From: Burkholderia sp. 4M9327F10
GTDB lineage: Bacteria; Pseudomonadota; Gammaproteobacteria; Burkholderiales; Burkholderiaceae
Direction: 5' to 3'
NCBI RefSeq assembly: GCF_005503145.1
Contig: NZ_SCNV01000022.1
Coordinates: 56,734-120,733, forward strand
DNA length: 64,000 nucleotides
Positions 1-7,575 of the stretch are shown here, in pieces. Both the position numbers and the translations under genes were made by a program. How positions within the stretch are numbered: the first letter of the stretch is position 1; each line of letters opens with the position of its first letter. The notes beneath the pieces were generated by a model. It made no database searches, had not been told where the DNA came from, and saw only the letters and a program-made list of their open reading frames with translations.

Positions 1-770
1 GCATGGCGAGAATTACCGGGACGTTCTCCGAGGCTTCGGCATTCTCTTCCTTTGCTTTGCCGTTGTTTGCGTTTTCCGCAAACCTTTGGTTGTTGGGATA
101 CAGAAGGCGCATAAGCGGCGTGGTCGCGTTGTTGACGATCGCATTTCTGGCAGCATCGACGTCGTCGACCGCATACCTCGGGTTGCTTGTGTACATAGGC
201 ACCTTTTTGCTGGGCCGATCGGGATCGGTAACGCCGTCGAGCCGCCGCCGGAAGATCAGAATTGCGGCGCTCTGTCTTCTGCTAGTCATCTTTACGATTG
301 GATTATTGATCGCGATCGATTCGCCGGTTATCCAAACGGCTTCAAACCTGATTGATGAAACACTCCTGCAGAAACTCGATAGTGATTCCGGGGTGGAGCG
401 CAGCGCCTGGAATATGCAGGCACTAACAAATTTCGTGGAAACGGACGGTCTGGGTGTTGGCTTGGGAAGCTCTCGTGCGTCGAGCTTCCTGGCGCTCGCG
501 CTCTCCAATGTCGGTGTGGTAGGCGCTACGCTATTTGCCCTGTTCTGCTACCGGTCGCTACGTATTCCAGCACAGAAGCTCAGGCTAATCGATGACAAGG
601 TCGTCAGCTATTGCGCCGGTCAAGCGATGCTGGCGGTGTTGATCTGTGCGGCGATTTCGGGGACGGTGTTCGATCTCGGTCCATGCTTTTACCTGTTTGC
701 CGCTGCCGCGTTCAACACCTCAGGTATGGCGCAGTTGCGGTTTCGTAGCGACACGAGCGTGCTCGCCTGA
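1..770 (+). CDS. O-antigen ligase/polysaccharide polymerase-like membrane protein, 5'-truncated by window
   Basis: The frame is open from the first bases, so the true start lies before the window; about 255 C-terminal residues are visible. They form at least five or six hydrophobic segments separated by short basic loops (for example RRKIRIAALCLLLVIFTIGL). A large loop ends in GLGVGLGSSRASS followed by another membrane segment. That Gly-rich motif before a late membrane helix is typical of Wzy/WaaL-type O-antigen polymerases and ligases, which polymerise or transfer undecaprenyl-linked glycans at the periplasmic face. A flippase and glycosyltransferases follow directly, supporting a role in surface or exopolysaccharide assembly. 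Polymerase and ligase cannot be told apart here. Confidence 0.75.
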   Translation, partial: MARITGTFSEASAFSSFALPLFAFSANLWLLGYRRRISGVVALLTIAFLAASTSSTAYLGLLVYIGTFLLGRSGSVTPSSRRRKIRIAALCLLLVIFTIGLLIAIDSPVIQTASNLIDETLLQKLDSDSGVERSAWNMQALTNFVETDGLGVGLGSSRASSFLALALSNVGVVGATLFALFCYRSLRIPAQKLRLIDDKVVSYCAGQAMLAVLICAAISGTVFDLGPCFYLFAAAAFNTSGMAQLRFRSDTSVLA

Positions 771-854
771 CGCCTTGGACATTGCTCGATATGTGACGAA
801 GAACCGATTGTGCGAGTTTGCCGGATTTTTCGCGAAGGACCACTGGGTGCGCCC

Positions 855-2159
855 GTGAATCAGATAAAGTCATCCTCCTCCAGGGTAGAGTTATTTGCGG
901 TGTACGTTGCGTACGCCTTTCGATATCTGTATCCGCTTTTGCTGTTGCCATATTACGGCCGCGTTCTTGGGGCCGACGGCTATGGTGTTGTCCTGGCAGG
1001 AATGTCCCTGTCGAATTCAATATGGCTGTTTGTCAACTATGGGTTTTCGACGGTAGGTGCGCGCGACACGGTACACGCAAGCGATCGCGACGGCCGGGCT
1101 GCCATCTTGCGTAGCCACTTCAGCGCCCGCTTGCTGCTGTGCTTGCCCGCGCTGATTCTTGGCTGCGTGGCGATTGCCGCTTCGCACATTTTTAGTAGCC
1201 GGTTACCCGTCGGGATTGCGGTGATCATGCTCGGTTTGGGCGCCGCGTTTAATCTCGGCTGGTATTTCACCGGCTCGGGACGAGCCCGCATCAGCGTGAT
1301 CATCGAGGTGATCGGATTTGGCGTGTCGTTGGTCCTTATTTTTGGCTTTATCCATCGGCCATCGGACCTCAATCGCGTGTTCCTGATGTTGCTGATTTCA
1401 TGCCTGATTCAATTGTCTCTGGCTTACTGGACGGTGCGCGGAGAATTCTCCGGACTCCTCTCTGGACTATCGCAGGCGCTTGACCTGATCAAGAAATCGA
1501 CGGTCATATTCGTTTATGGCGGCACGTCGACATTGCTGATTGGAGCCTCGACATACCTGCTTTCCATACTGGCCTCCGCCTCCGAGGTCAGTGCATTCGG
1601 CGTTGCGGAACGACTCATTGCTGCGGCTTTGAGCCTGATGGCGCCGGCCGCCCAGATATTGGTCCCGAGAGTGACACGCCTGGTGGTCCAGGATCGCATG
1701 AGCGCCAATTCGATGATGCGGCGGATTTTCATGCTTTTCTTCGGCTGCGCGACGATGGCAATGCTGGTGACGATAGCGCTGTCAGGTTGGCTGGTCCCAC
1801 TCGTTTTTGGACAAGGCTTTCAGCGCACCGTGCCGGTGTTGCGTTTGCTGGCGGTCATATTGCCAATCAGTGTCTGCACTCAGGTACTGGCCATGTATTT
1901 TCTGATCCCGCGTAAGCGCGAGGCTTTGCTTGCTCGCGCGGGTGTGATCAGCGCGTTGGTCAATATAGCGCTTGCGGTCCCGCTTGCCAGCCACTGGGGG
2001 GCATTGGGTATGGCCAGCGCAAGGTTGGTGGGAGAACTGACGCTCCTGCTGGTTCTGCTGGCCGGTATGCGTCGCGCCAATCTGCTCCACGAGCTCTTCG
2101 ACATGGAGCGCATGCAGATGGCGACCAACGAATTTGGTGAAAACTGGCGAACCGATTGA
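855..2159 (+). CDS. Wzx-type polysaccharide flippase (MVF/MATE-like superfamily)
   Basis: A protein of about 434 residues that is almost entirely hydrophobic helices, with the flippase-like opening YLYPLLLLPYYGRVLGADGYG (cited in part: PYYGRVLGADGYG). This pattern near the N-terminus is characteristic of Wzx polysaccharide flippases, which move lipid-linked repeat units across the inner membrane. A GTG at 810 would add 15 residues. I prefer the GTG at 855 because the homologous region starts shortly after it and GAAGGA lies upstream. It sits between the polymerase-like gene and two glycosyltransferases, and its end overlaps possible upstream starts of the next gene, as expected in one operon. 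Confidence 0.8.
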   Translation: MNQIKSSSSRVELFAVYVAYAFRYLYPLLLLPYYGRVLGADGYGVVLAGMSLSNSIWLFVNYGFSTVGARDTVHASDRDGRAAILRSHFSARLLLCLPALILGCVAIAASHIFSSRLPVGIAVIMLGLGAAFNLGWYFTGSGRARISVIIEVIGFGVSLVLIFGFIHRPSDLNRVFLMLLISCLIQLSLAYWTVRGEFSGLLSGLSQALDLIKKSTVIFVYGGTSTLLIGASTYLLSILASASEVSAFGVAERLIAAALSLMAPAAQILVPRVTRLVVQDRMSANSMMRRIFMLFFGCATMAMLVTIALSGWLVPLVFGQGFQRTVPVLRLLAVILPISVCTQVLAMYFLIPRKREALLARAGVISALVNIALAVPLASHWGALGMASARLVGELTLLLVLLAGMRRANLLHELFDMERMQMATNEFGENWRTD

Positions 2160-2172
2160 CGGGAAGCGCGTG

Positions 2173-3354
2173 ATGCAACGGATACTCAAGTTCGCAAAGG
2201 CTGCATATCTTTCGGTATTCACGACCGTTGCGTATCGAGCCATGCGACGCAAACAGGATGACCCGCTGGGTGCTCGATCACCCAGCTCCATCAAGATCGT
2301 CTGCCGGTACGGTTTGAAGAATGGCCTTGCGAATGGGGCCGTATACAACGGCCTCGCACTTCAGACGCTTGGGTACGAGGTCGAGCAGCCCGATGTCACC
2401 TCTGTGATGCGCAGTCCGCTCAAAAGGATCTTCTGCAAGAGGGGCGGCCTGTTCGTGTTTCATTGCGCGGCGCCACAACTCCTGCTTCTGGCGTGGCCGC
2501 TGCGACGCCTGATCCGCAGCGGAAAGCTAATTGGGTATTTCGCGTGGGAGCTTGCTGAACCGCCCGGAGACTGGCCGAAGTACGAGGACCTTTGGGACGA
2601 GATCTGGACACCTAGCCGATTTTCGGCGCAAAGCCTGTCGAAGCTTTATGCCTGTCCGATTCGTGTTGTGCCTCATGTGCTGTTGAAGCGGGGTAGCCCG
2701 CGTGGATGGCGAAAGGGCGAAGAGCCCTTGACTTTCCTGACCATGGCCGATGCGCGATCGAGTCTTGCGCGGAAGAACCCTCGTGCGGTTGTCGCGGCGT
2801 TTCGCAGCGCTTTCCCGAGTGAAAGAGATGTTTCCCTTGTGGTCAAGCTTCAGGCCAACCAGTCTTCGAAAGAAGTGCACACGCTTCTCGCGGAGATTGG
2901 AGGTGACGCACGAATCCGGGTCATCCAGGAAACGATGACGCGAACCGAGGTGGACAGGTTGTTTTCGAGCGCGCATGCGTATGTTTCGCTGCACCGTGCC
3001 GAGGGATTCGGGCTGCCGCTTCTGGAAGCGCGCCTCTTCGGACTTGCGACGCTTGCCACCGCATGGTCAGGTAACCTCGATTTCATGAGCGACGAGGACA
3101 GTGTTCTCATTCCCTGTGAGCTCACCACCATGCGTGATGAAGGGGGTGTCTACGGAGAGGTGACCTGGGCTGAACCTGATGTTGGCGCTGCAGCGGTCGC
3201 CATGCGCCGGTTTTATGACGACCCGGTATACCTCGCCAAGGTTGCAAAGGCCGGGTGGGAAGCCAGCAGTCCCGAGAGACAATTGGCTCGTCTGGAAGCG
3301 GCGCTCAGGACGCCTGACGTCACCTCTCTCATGCTCAACCGGTGCGATATATGA
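2173..3354 (+). CDS. GT4-like glycosyltransferase (EPS/O-antigen locus)
   Basis: About 393 residues. The C-terminal half carries the GT-B signature of family 4/1 glycosyltransferases: EIWTPSRFSAQS around the domain junction and HRAEGFGLPLLEARLFGL, where the two Glu of the EX7E motif frame FGLPLLE. It would transfer a sugar from a nucleotide donor to the growing lipid-linked oligosaccharide on the cytoplasmic side. The frame is open from TTG 2134, inside the flippase gene. ATG 2173 is preferred because GGGAAG lies about 10 bases before it. The stop overlaps the next start as ATGA, showing translational coupling. Donor and acceptor sugars cannot be read from the sequence. Confidence 0.8.
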   Translation: MQRILKFAKAAYLSVFTTVAYRAMRRKQDDPLGARSPSSIKIVCRYGLKNGLANGAVYNGLALQTLGYEVEQPDVTSVMRSPLKRIFCKRGGLFVFHCAAPQLLLLAWPLRRLIRSGKLIGYFAWELAEPPGDWPKYEDLWDEIWTPSRFSAQSLSKLYACPIRVVPHVLLKRGSPRGWRKGEEPLTFLTMADARSSLARKNPRAVVAAFRSAFPSERDVSLVVKLQANQSSKEVHTLLAEIGGDARIRVIQETMTRTEVDRLFSSAHAYVSLHRAEGFGLPLLEARLFGLATLATAWSGNLDFMSDEDSVLIPCELTTMRDEGGVYGEVTWAEPDVGAAAVAMRRFYDDPVYLAKVAKAGWEASSPERQLARLEAALRTPDVTSLMLNRCDI

Positions 3355-4430
3355 TGAGGCTCTTCGGGAGATTGGGTTCAGGTGCGCGCACACGCGAGAC
3401 GGAGTTCAAGAAGATCAAAGTGCTCCTTTCCCCGTTTTCTAACGACACGAATGCGTACATAGAAATACAAAAGCAGTTGTTTCGTGAGCTGGGCTGCATG
3501 GTTGAGCCTCTTTCGGTTGCCAGCTTGCTAAGAGGCGGAGTGTTTGATGTTTTCAGCCGGAGGTCGATTGTTGTGCTCAACTGGCTGGAATCGCGTCCTT
3601 TCAGATGGAAGGATGGCAGCCAGAGGTTGTCGCTGAAAGGAAGTGTGGTCTTCGCGTTTTATTGCGCCATTTTGTTTTTTGGTCGCGCCAAGGTGGTCTA
3701 CTTTATCCATAACCATGCTGTGCACGACACGACGTCGACTGCAAGGAAAGCTTCGGTGTTTCTCATTCACCTCCTTTGCAGATTGGCACAGGCGCGTGTT
3801 GTTCACGCGCCCAACGCGGCTTCTCGCTACGGTGCGACCTACCTGCCGCATCCGCTCTACTGGGATGTACCCGGAAAAAGAGCGCAGCGGCAGATGCAGT
3901 CAAATGCGATCCCGCGGTTTGGCATGCTCGGTGCAATCCGGCCTTATAAAGCGGTTCATGATGTGCTCGAGGTCTGGCCGCATGGTGTCGCGCTGACCAT
4001 AGCGGGGAAGGGGGCACGTGAGTATGTCGAGCGGTTACGGAAAATTGTTGCCGACCGTTCCCTCGCATCATTCATATCGATCGAAGATGCCTTTCTTGGC
4101 GAGAGCGATTTCGAGCGCAAAATGTCTTCGCTCGACGTTCTGGTGTTGCCTCACGTTGCCGACTCGATGTTGGTGAGCGGTGCTTTCTTTGAGGCAATAG
4201 GAAGGTTGCCGGTCATTGTTGCGCGTGCAACGCCCTTTATGAAATGGGCGGCGCACAGATATGGCTGCGTGATCTTATTTGAGGAGATCACCGAGCTACC
4301 GGCCATCGTCGAGCGTCTGGTGACTGAATGGACGCCACAGGCGATGGACGCCGTGGCTAAGGCAGCGATAGACGAATTCGGCTGGAAAGCATGTCGAAGC
4401 CGATACGCCAAACTGATCGAGTCGCTTTGA
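3351..4430 (+). CDS. Glycosyltransferase, GT-B fold, in polysaccharide operon
   Basis: About 359 residues. It has a Rossmann-like start (KIKVLLSPFSNDTNAYIE), a central FIHNHAVHD, and a C-terminal nucleotide-sugar binding half with RFGMLGAIRPYKAVHDV and LDVLVLPHVADSMLVSGAFFEA. This resembles GT-B enzymes acting on exopolysaccharide repeat units; the exact CAZy family is uncertain. The start overlaps the preceding stop as ATGA at 3351-3354, with a GTG alternative at 3342. The conserved Glu usually found in the EX7E region appears only as AFFEA, so the catalytic site deserves a structural check. It acts with the upstream transferase in the same locus. Confidence 0.7.
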   Translation: MMRLFGRLGSGARTRETEFKKIKVLLSPFSNDTNAYIEIQKQLFRELGCMVEPLSVASLLRGGVFDVFSRRSIVVLNWLESRPFRWKDGSQRLSLKGSVVFAFYCAILFFGRAKVVYFIHNHAVHDTTSTARKASVFLIHLLCRLAQARVVHAPNAASRYGATYLPHPLYWDVPGKRAQRQMQSNAIPRFGMLGAIRPYKAVHDVLEVWPHGVALTIAGKGAREYVERLRKIVADRSLASFISIEDAFLGESDFERKMSSLDVLVLPHVADSMLVSGAFFEAIGRLPVIVARATPFMKWAAHRYGCVILFEEITELPAIVERLVTEWTPQAMDAVAKAAIDEFGWKACRSRYAKLIESL

Positions 4431-4443
4431 CTCAGGGTGCGGA

Positions 4444-5721
4444 ATGAGGGATCTTGCGCGTCTTCTGTGCGTCATTTCGAGCGTCGCCGGGATTCTTCTG
4501 GGGGCGCCCGCGGCCGCATATCAAGCCATGAGTGCCGATCGCTTTGTGGACGGAATTGCGGTCAACACGCACATCAATTACACAGATGGCGCTTACGCCA
4601 ATGTGAAGAACGTGAGGGATGATCTGGTTTGGCTCGGCGTGCGTCATGTTCGGGATGCTTCGCCCGGAGCATCTGCGCCAATGTCCTCATATGCTTACCT
4701 GGCAGTCTCCGATATCAAGTTTGATTTTCTCGTTCGAAGCGAGATCGCCCATTCGCTCGCGCAGATCAAGGCGGTCGAGACAGCCTCACGAGGTAGCGTC
4801 GACGCTGTGGAGGGATTTAACGAAATCAACAACTGGCCGGTCACCTATGATGGTCTTAAGGGCGACGCGGCGGGATTGGCGGCACAGAGGGCCATCTACG
4901 CCTTTGTGCGCGGCGATCCCTCGCTCGCGGGTATTCCCGTCTACGATCTGACTGGGTACAACGTCTCGTCAGTCACAACCCGTTTTGGCTCTGCTGACTA
5001 CGCCAACCAGCATGTATACCCGCAGAACGGGGAACAGCCCGGCTACAACGCAAATGGCGATGCGTGGATAAAGATGGGAATCAGGGGAGTGGAGAGATTT
5101 GATCTTCCACTGGTCATCACCGAGTTTGGCTATTTCAGCTTGCCACAGAGCGGCTGGTATCAGATCGGCGTTGATGAGGAAAGCCAGGCAAAAGGCATCT
5201 TGAATGGCTTGTTCGATGCAGCCGCCTCGGGCGTATCCAGAATGTACCTCTACGAACTTCTGGATGAAAAGGCGGACCCTCGCGGGGTCGATGCCGGTAT
5301 GCACTACGGTTTGTTCACCTTCGAGAACCGGGCGAAACCGGCCGCATTCGCGCTGCACAATCTCACTTCGATGTTGAAAGCAAACGGCGGCACCGCTTTA
5401 AACCGGTTGGAAGGAGAGGCTTGGCGTTATACGTTGACGGACCTGCCCCCCTCTGGCAGAAGTTTGCTTTTGCGTAAGAGCGACGGAGCACTCGAACTCG
5501 TCCTATGGAACGAGGTGCCGTTCTGGGACCACACGAGCGGAAAGCCGCTGAATTCGCCTTCTGCAACGGTCTTCGTCGATTTGGGCAGCATGGCTGCGCG
5601 CGTGAATCTCTATGACCCGATGCGCGGCATCGCTCCTCTCCAGACGCAACGCAACGTGCAACAGGTAAGGGTCGACGTTCCCGATCACCCCATTTTGCTA
5701 GATGTGGTGTTCCCGAATTAG
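4444..5721 (+). CDS. Secreted clan-A glycoside hydrolase (GH39/GH5-like) of the polysaccharide locus
   Basis: 425 residues with a clear Sec signal peptide (LLCVISSVAGILLGAPAAAY). Two motifs fit a retaining clan-A (beta/alpha)8 hydrolase: VEGFNEINNW with E127 as likely acid/base, and LVITEFGYF with E227 as likely nucleophile, 100 residues apart. Exopolysaccharide loci often carry such a periplasmic hydrolase that trims or releases polymer (PslG of Pseudomonas is a GH39 example), and the position right after the two transferases fits that role. The C-terminal 100 residues look like a beta-sandwich add-on. The substrate is presumably the polymer made by this locus, which is inference. Confidence 0.7.
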   Translation: MRDLARLLCVISSVAGILLGAPAAAYQAMSADRFVDGIAVNTHINYTDGAYANVKNVRDDLVWLGVRHVRDASPGASAPMSSYAYLAVSDIKFDFLVRSEIAHSLAQIKAVETASRGSVDAVEGFNEINNWPVTYDGLKGDAAGLAAQRAIYAFVRGDPSLAGIPVYDLTGYNVSSVTTRFGSADYANQHVYPQNGEQPGYNANGDAWIKMGIRGVERFDLPLVITEFGYFSLPQSGWYQIGVDEESQAKGILNGLFDAAASGVSRMYLYELLDEKADPRGVDAGMHYGLFTFENRAKPAAFALHNLTSMLKANGGTALNRLEGEAWRYTLTDLPPSGRSLLLRKSDGALELVLWNEVPFWDHTSGKPLNSPSATVFVDLGSMAARVNLYDPMRGIAPLQTQRNVQQVRVDVPDHPILLDVVFPN

Positions 5722-5777
5722 CTTGCGGGCCGCTCGAACCGGGGCCGCATTTTCCGTGAAGCCGTTCTGAAAATGAA

Positions 5778-5811
5778 AACGGCCCGACTAGCGTAAGCCA
5801 GTCGGGCCGTT
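5778..5811. terminator. Intrinsic terminator between convergent genes
   Basis: A perfect 12-bp stem (AACGGCCCGACT pairing with AGTCGGGCCGTT) with a 10-base loop lies between the end of the hydrolase gene and the end of the permease gene on the other strand. On the minus strand the stem is followed by a T-rich stretch (GTTTTCATTTTC), so termination should be strongest for the permease transcript. On the plus strand only a short T run follows. Confidence 0.8.
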
Positions 5812-5861
5812 GCGCTCAGGCTGAGGATCAGGGGCTCACGAGTGTCAGCCCCACCCTCCAC

Positions 5862-7262
5862 TCAAACCAACCCGGTCGTGTAATACACCGCGATCACAAA
5901 GAACACCGCCAGCGTCTTGATGATCGTCACCGCGAAGATGTCGCGATACGACTCGCGGTGCGTCAAGCCCGTCACCGCCAGCAGCGTGATCACTGCGCCG
6001 TTGTGCGGCAGCGTATCCATACCGCCGCTGGCCATTGCCACGACCCGGTGCAGCACTTCCATCGGGATATGCGCGGCGGTGGCCAGCTTGATAAACGTAT
6101 CCGACATGGCGGCGAGCGCGATACTCATACCGCCCGATGCCGAACCGGTAATCCCCGCGAGCGAGCTCACCGATACGGCTGCGTTGACAAGCGGGTTCGG
6201 AATGCTCTTGAGCGCATCGCTTACCACCAGGAAGCCCGGCAGCGCGGCGATCACACCGCCAAAGCCATATTCCGACGCGGTATTGAGCGAGGCCAGCAAG
6301 GCACCGGCAACGGCCGCCTTGGTGCCCGTTGCGAAGCGCTCGTGCATGCGGCGAAACGCGGTCAGCATGACCAGCAGGATGCCGAGCAGCAACGCACCTT
6401 CAACGGCCCAGATCCCAACCACGGCCTTGATCGACGTCGTGACCGGTGCATGAATGCCGGGCAGCACTTCCGGTGCGACCGTGTACGATGCGCCGTACCA
6501 GTCGGGGATCAGCTTGGTCAGCGCGAAGTTCGCTACGCCCACCAGCACGAGCGGCGCTATCGCCAGCAACGGATGCGGCAGTTGCTTCGATTCGATGCGC
6601 TCCGGTTCGTTGACGAGCGACGTGCCGTAACCTTCGCCCTTGGCCATGGCGGCGCGGCGGCGCCATTCCAGATAGGTCAGTCCGACGACGATGATGAACA
6701 CCGAGCCGATCGTGCCGAGCGCGGGCGCGGCCCACGAGGTCGTCTTGAAGAAGGTGGTCGGGATGATGTTCTGGATCTGCGGCGTGCCCGGCAGCGAATC
6801 CATCGTGAAGGAGAACGCACCCAGTGCGATCGCACCCGGCATCAGGCGTTTCGGGATATTGCTCTGGCGGTACAGCTCGGCCGCGAACGGATACACCGCG
6901 AACACAACGACGAACAGCGAAACGCCGCCGTAGGTGAGCAGCGCACAGACCGCGACGATGACCGCATTGGCCCGCGACCGGCCGATATACCGGATCGCCG
7001 CGGCGACGATCGACTCGGAGAAGCCCGACAGTTCAATGACTTTGCCAAACACTGCGCCGAGCATGAAGACCGGGAAGTAGAGCTTCACGAAGCCGACCAT
7101 CTTCTCCATGAAGATGCCGGAGAACACGGGCGCAACCGCCGACGGGTCGGTCAGCAGGACGGCGCCGAGGGCGGCGATGGGCGCGACAAGAATCACGCTG
7201 TAGCCGCGATACGCGGCAAACATCAGAAACGCCAGAGCGGCGAGGACGATGATAAAGGACAT
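5862..7262 (-). CDS. GntP-family permease (organic acid:H+ symporter)
   Basis: About 466 residues, almost all in hydrophobic segments, starting MSFIIVLAALAFLMFAAYRG. The pattern KLYFPVFMLGAVFGKVIELSG and SFTMDSLPGTPQIQNIIPT fits the GntP family of gluconate/organic-acid proton symporters. The reading frame is open to 7385, but ATG 7262 is preferred because GGAG stands 7-8 bases before it and family homology starts there. It is divergent from a sigma-54 activator, with a sigma-54-like promoter between them. The same gene pairing occurs next to 3-hydroxybutyrate genes in Pseudomonas (HbcR), so 3-hydroxybutyrate or another short hydroxy acid is a possible substrate; this is inference. Confidence 0.85.
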   Translation of the reverse strand: MSFIIVLAALAFLMFAAYRGYSVILVAPIAALGAVLLTDPSAVAPVFSGIFMEKMVGFVKLYFPVFMLGAVFGKVIELSGFSESIVAAAIRYIGRSRANAVIVAVCALLTYGGVSLFVVVFAVYPFAAELYRQSNIPKRLMPGAIALGAFSFTMDSLPGTPQIQNIIPTTFFKTTSWAAPALGTIGSVFIIVVGLTYLEWRRRAAMAKGEGYGTSLVNEPERIESKQLPHPLLAIAPLVLVGVANFALTKLIPDWYGASYTVAPEVLPGIHAPVTTSIKAVVGIWAVEGALLLGILLVMLTAFRRMHERFATGTKAAVAGALLASLNTASEYGFGGVIAALPGFLVVSDALKSIPNPLVNAAVSVSSLAGITGSASGGMSIALAAMSDTFIKLATAAHIPMEVLHRVVAMASGGMDTLPHNGAVITLLAVTGLTHRESYRDIFAVTIIKTLAVFFVIAVYYTTGLV

Positions 7263-7331
7263 TGAGTCTCCGGAACTTGGTTGTTCTACGTGTTCGCGCG
7301 CCCGACGGCGCTGCGACCCGGGCCCGCGAAC

Positions 7332-7346
7332 GCAGGTTTCGTGCCA
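7332..7346 (-). promoter_or_regulatory. Sigma-54 (-24/-12) promoter for the permease gene
   Basis: Read on the minus strand the sequence is TGGCACGAAACCTGC, against the sigma-54 consensus TGGCACG-N4-TTGC: a single mismatch, with the GG and GC dinucleotides at the correct 10-base spacing. It would start transcription near 7320, about 58 bases before the permease ATG at 7262. The divergent neighbour encodes a sigma-54 enhancer-binding protein, so promoter type and regulator agree. Confidence 0.8.
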
Positions 7347-7421
7347 CATGTGCTTCGCCAGCCTCCTGCCTTGCCTGTTGGGCATGACGCCGGCGCGCGC
7401 TGCGGACGATTGTACAGAAAC

Positions 7422-7437
7422 GTCTCCATTTCGGGAC
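7422..7437. promoter_or_regulatory. Enhancer-binding protein operator, site 1 (imperfect)
   Basis: GTCTC-N6-GGGAC, an imperfect palindrome with the same geometry as the two sites nearer the regulator gene. It lies about 80 bases upstream of the -24 element of the permease promoter, a usual distance for sigma-54 activator sites. Confidence 0.5.
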
Positions 7438-7499
7438 GCGAGCTGACAGGCGGAGCGCTGAATTTACTCGTCAGCCTTTATTGACAAGGCTTGCGGGCG

Positions 7500-7515
7500 A
7501 TCTCCGCATTGAGAT
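7500..7515. promoter_or_regulatory. Enhancer-binding protein operator, site 2
   Basis: ATCTC-N6-GAGAT, a perfect 5-bp inverted repeat with the same six-base spacer as sites 1 and 3. Its start is 22 bp from that of site 3, about two helical turns, so proteins on both would lie on one face of the DNA. Confidence 0.55.
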
Positions 7516-7519
7516 AAGC

Positions 7520-7539
7520 TTGTCTCCAAATAGAGACAA
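7520..7539. promoter_or_regulatory. Enhancer-binding protein operator, site 3
   Basis: TTGTCTC-N6-GAGACAA, a perfect 7-bp inverted repeat 37 bases before the regulator start. A further half-site GAGAC is present at 7562-7566. The location between the divergent genes suggests activation of the permease and possibly autoregulation. Confidence 0.6.
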
Positions 7540-7575
7540 ACCATACGACAAAAAATATCTGGAGACAGCAACAGG

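Noticed and set aside
5958..7265. 435-codon frame on the plus strand opposite the permease
   Set aside because: Its protein is Arg/His/Asp-rich without any motif and mirrors the permease codons; the minus-strand gene has family motifs, promoter and ribosome site.
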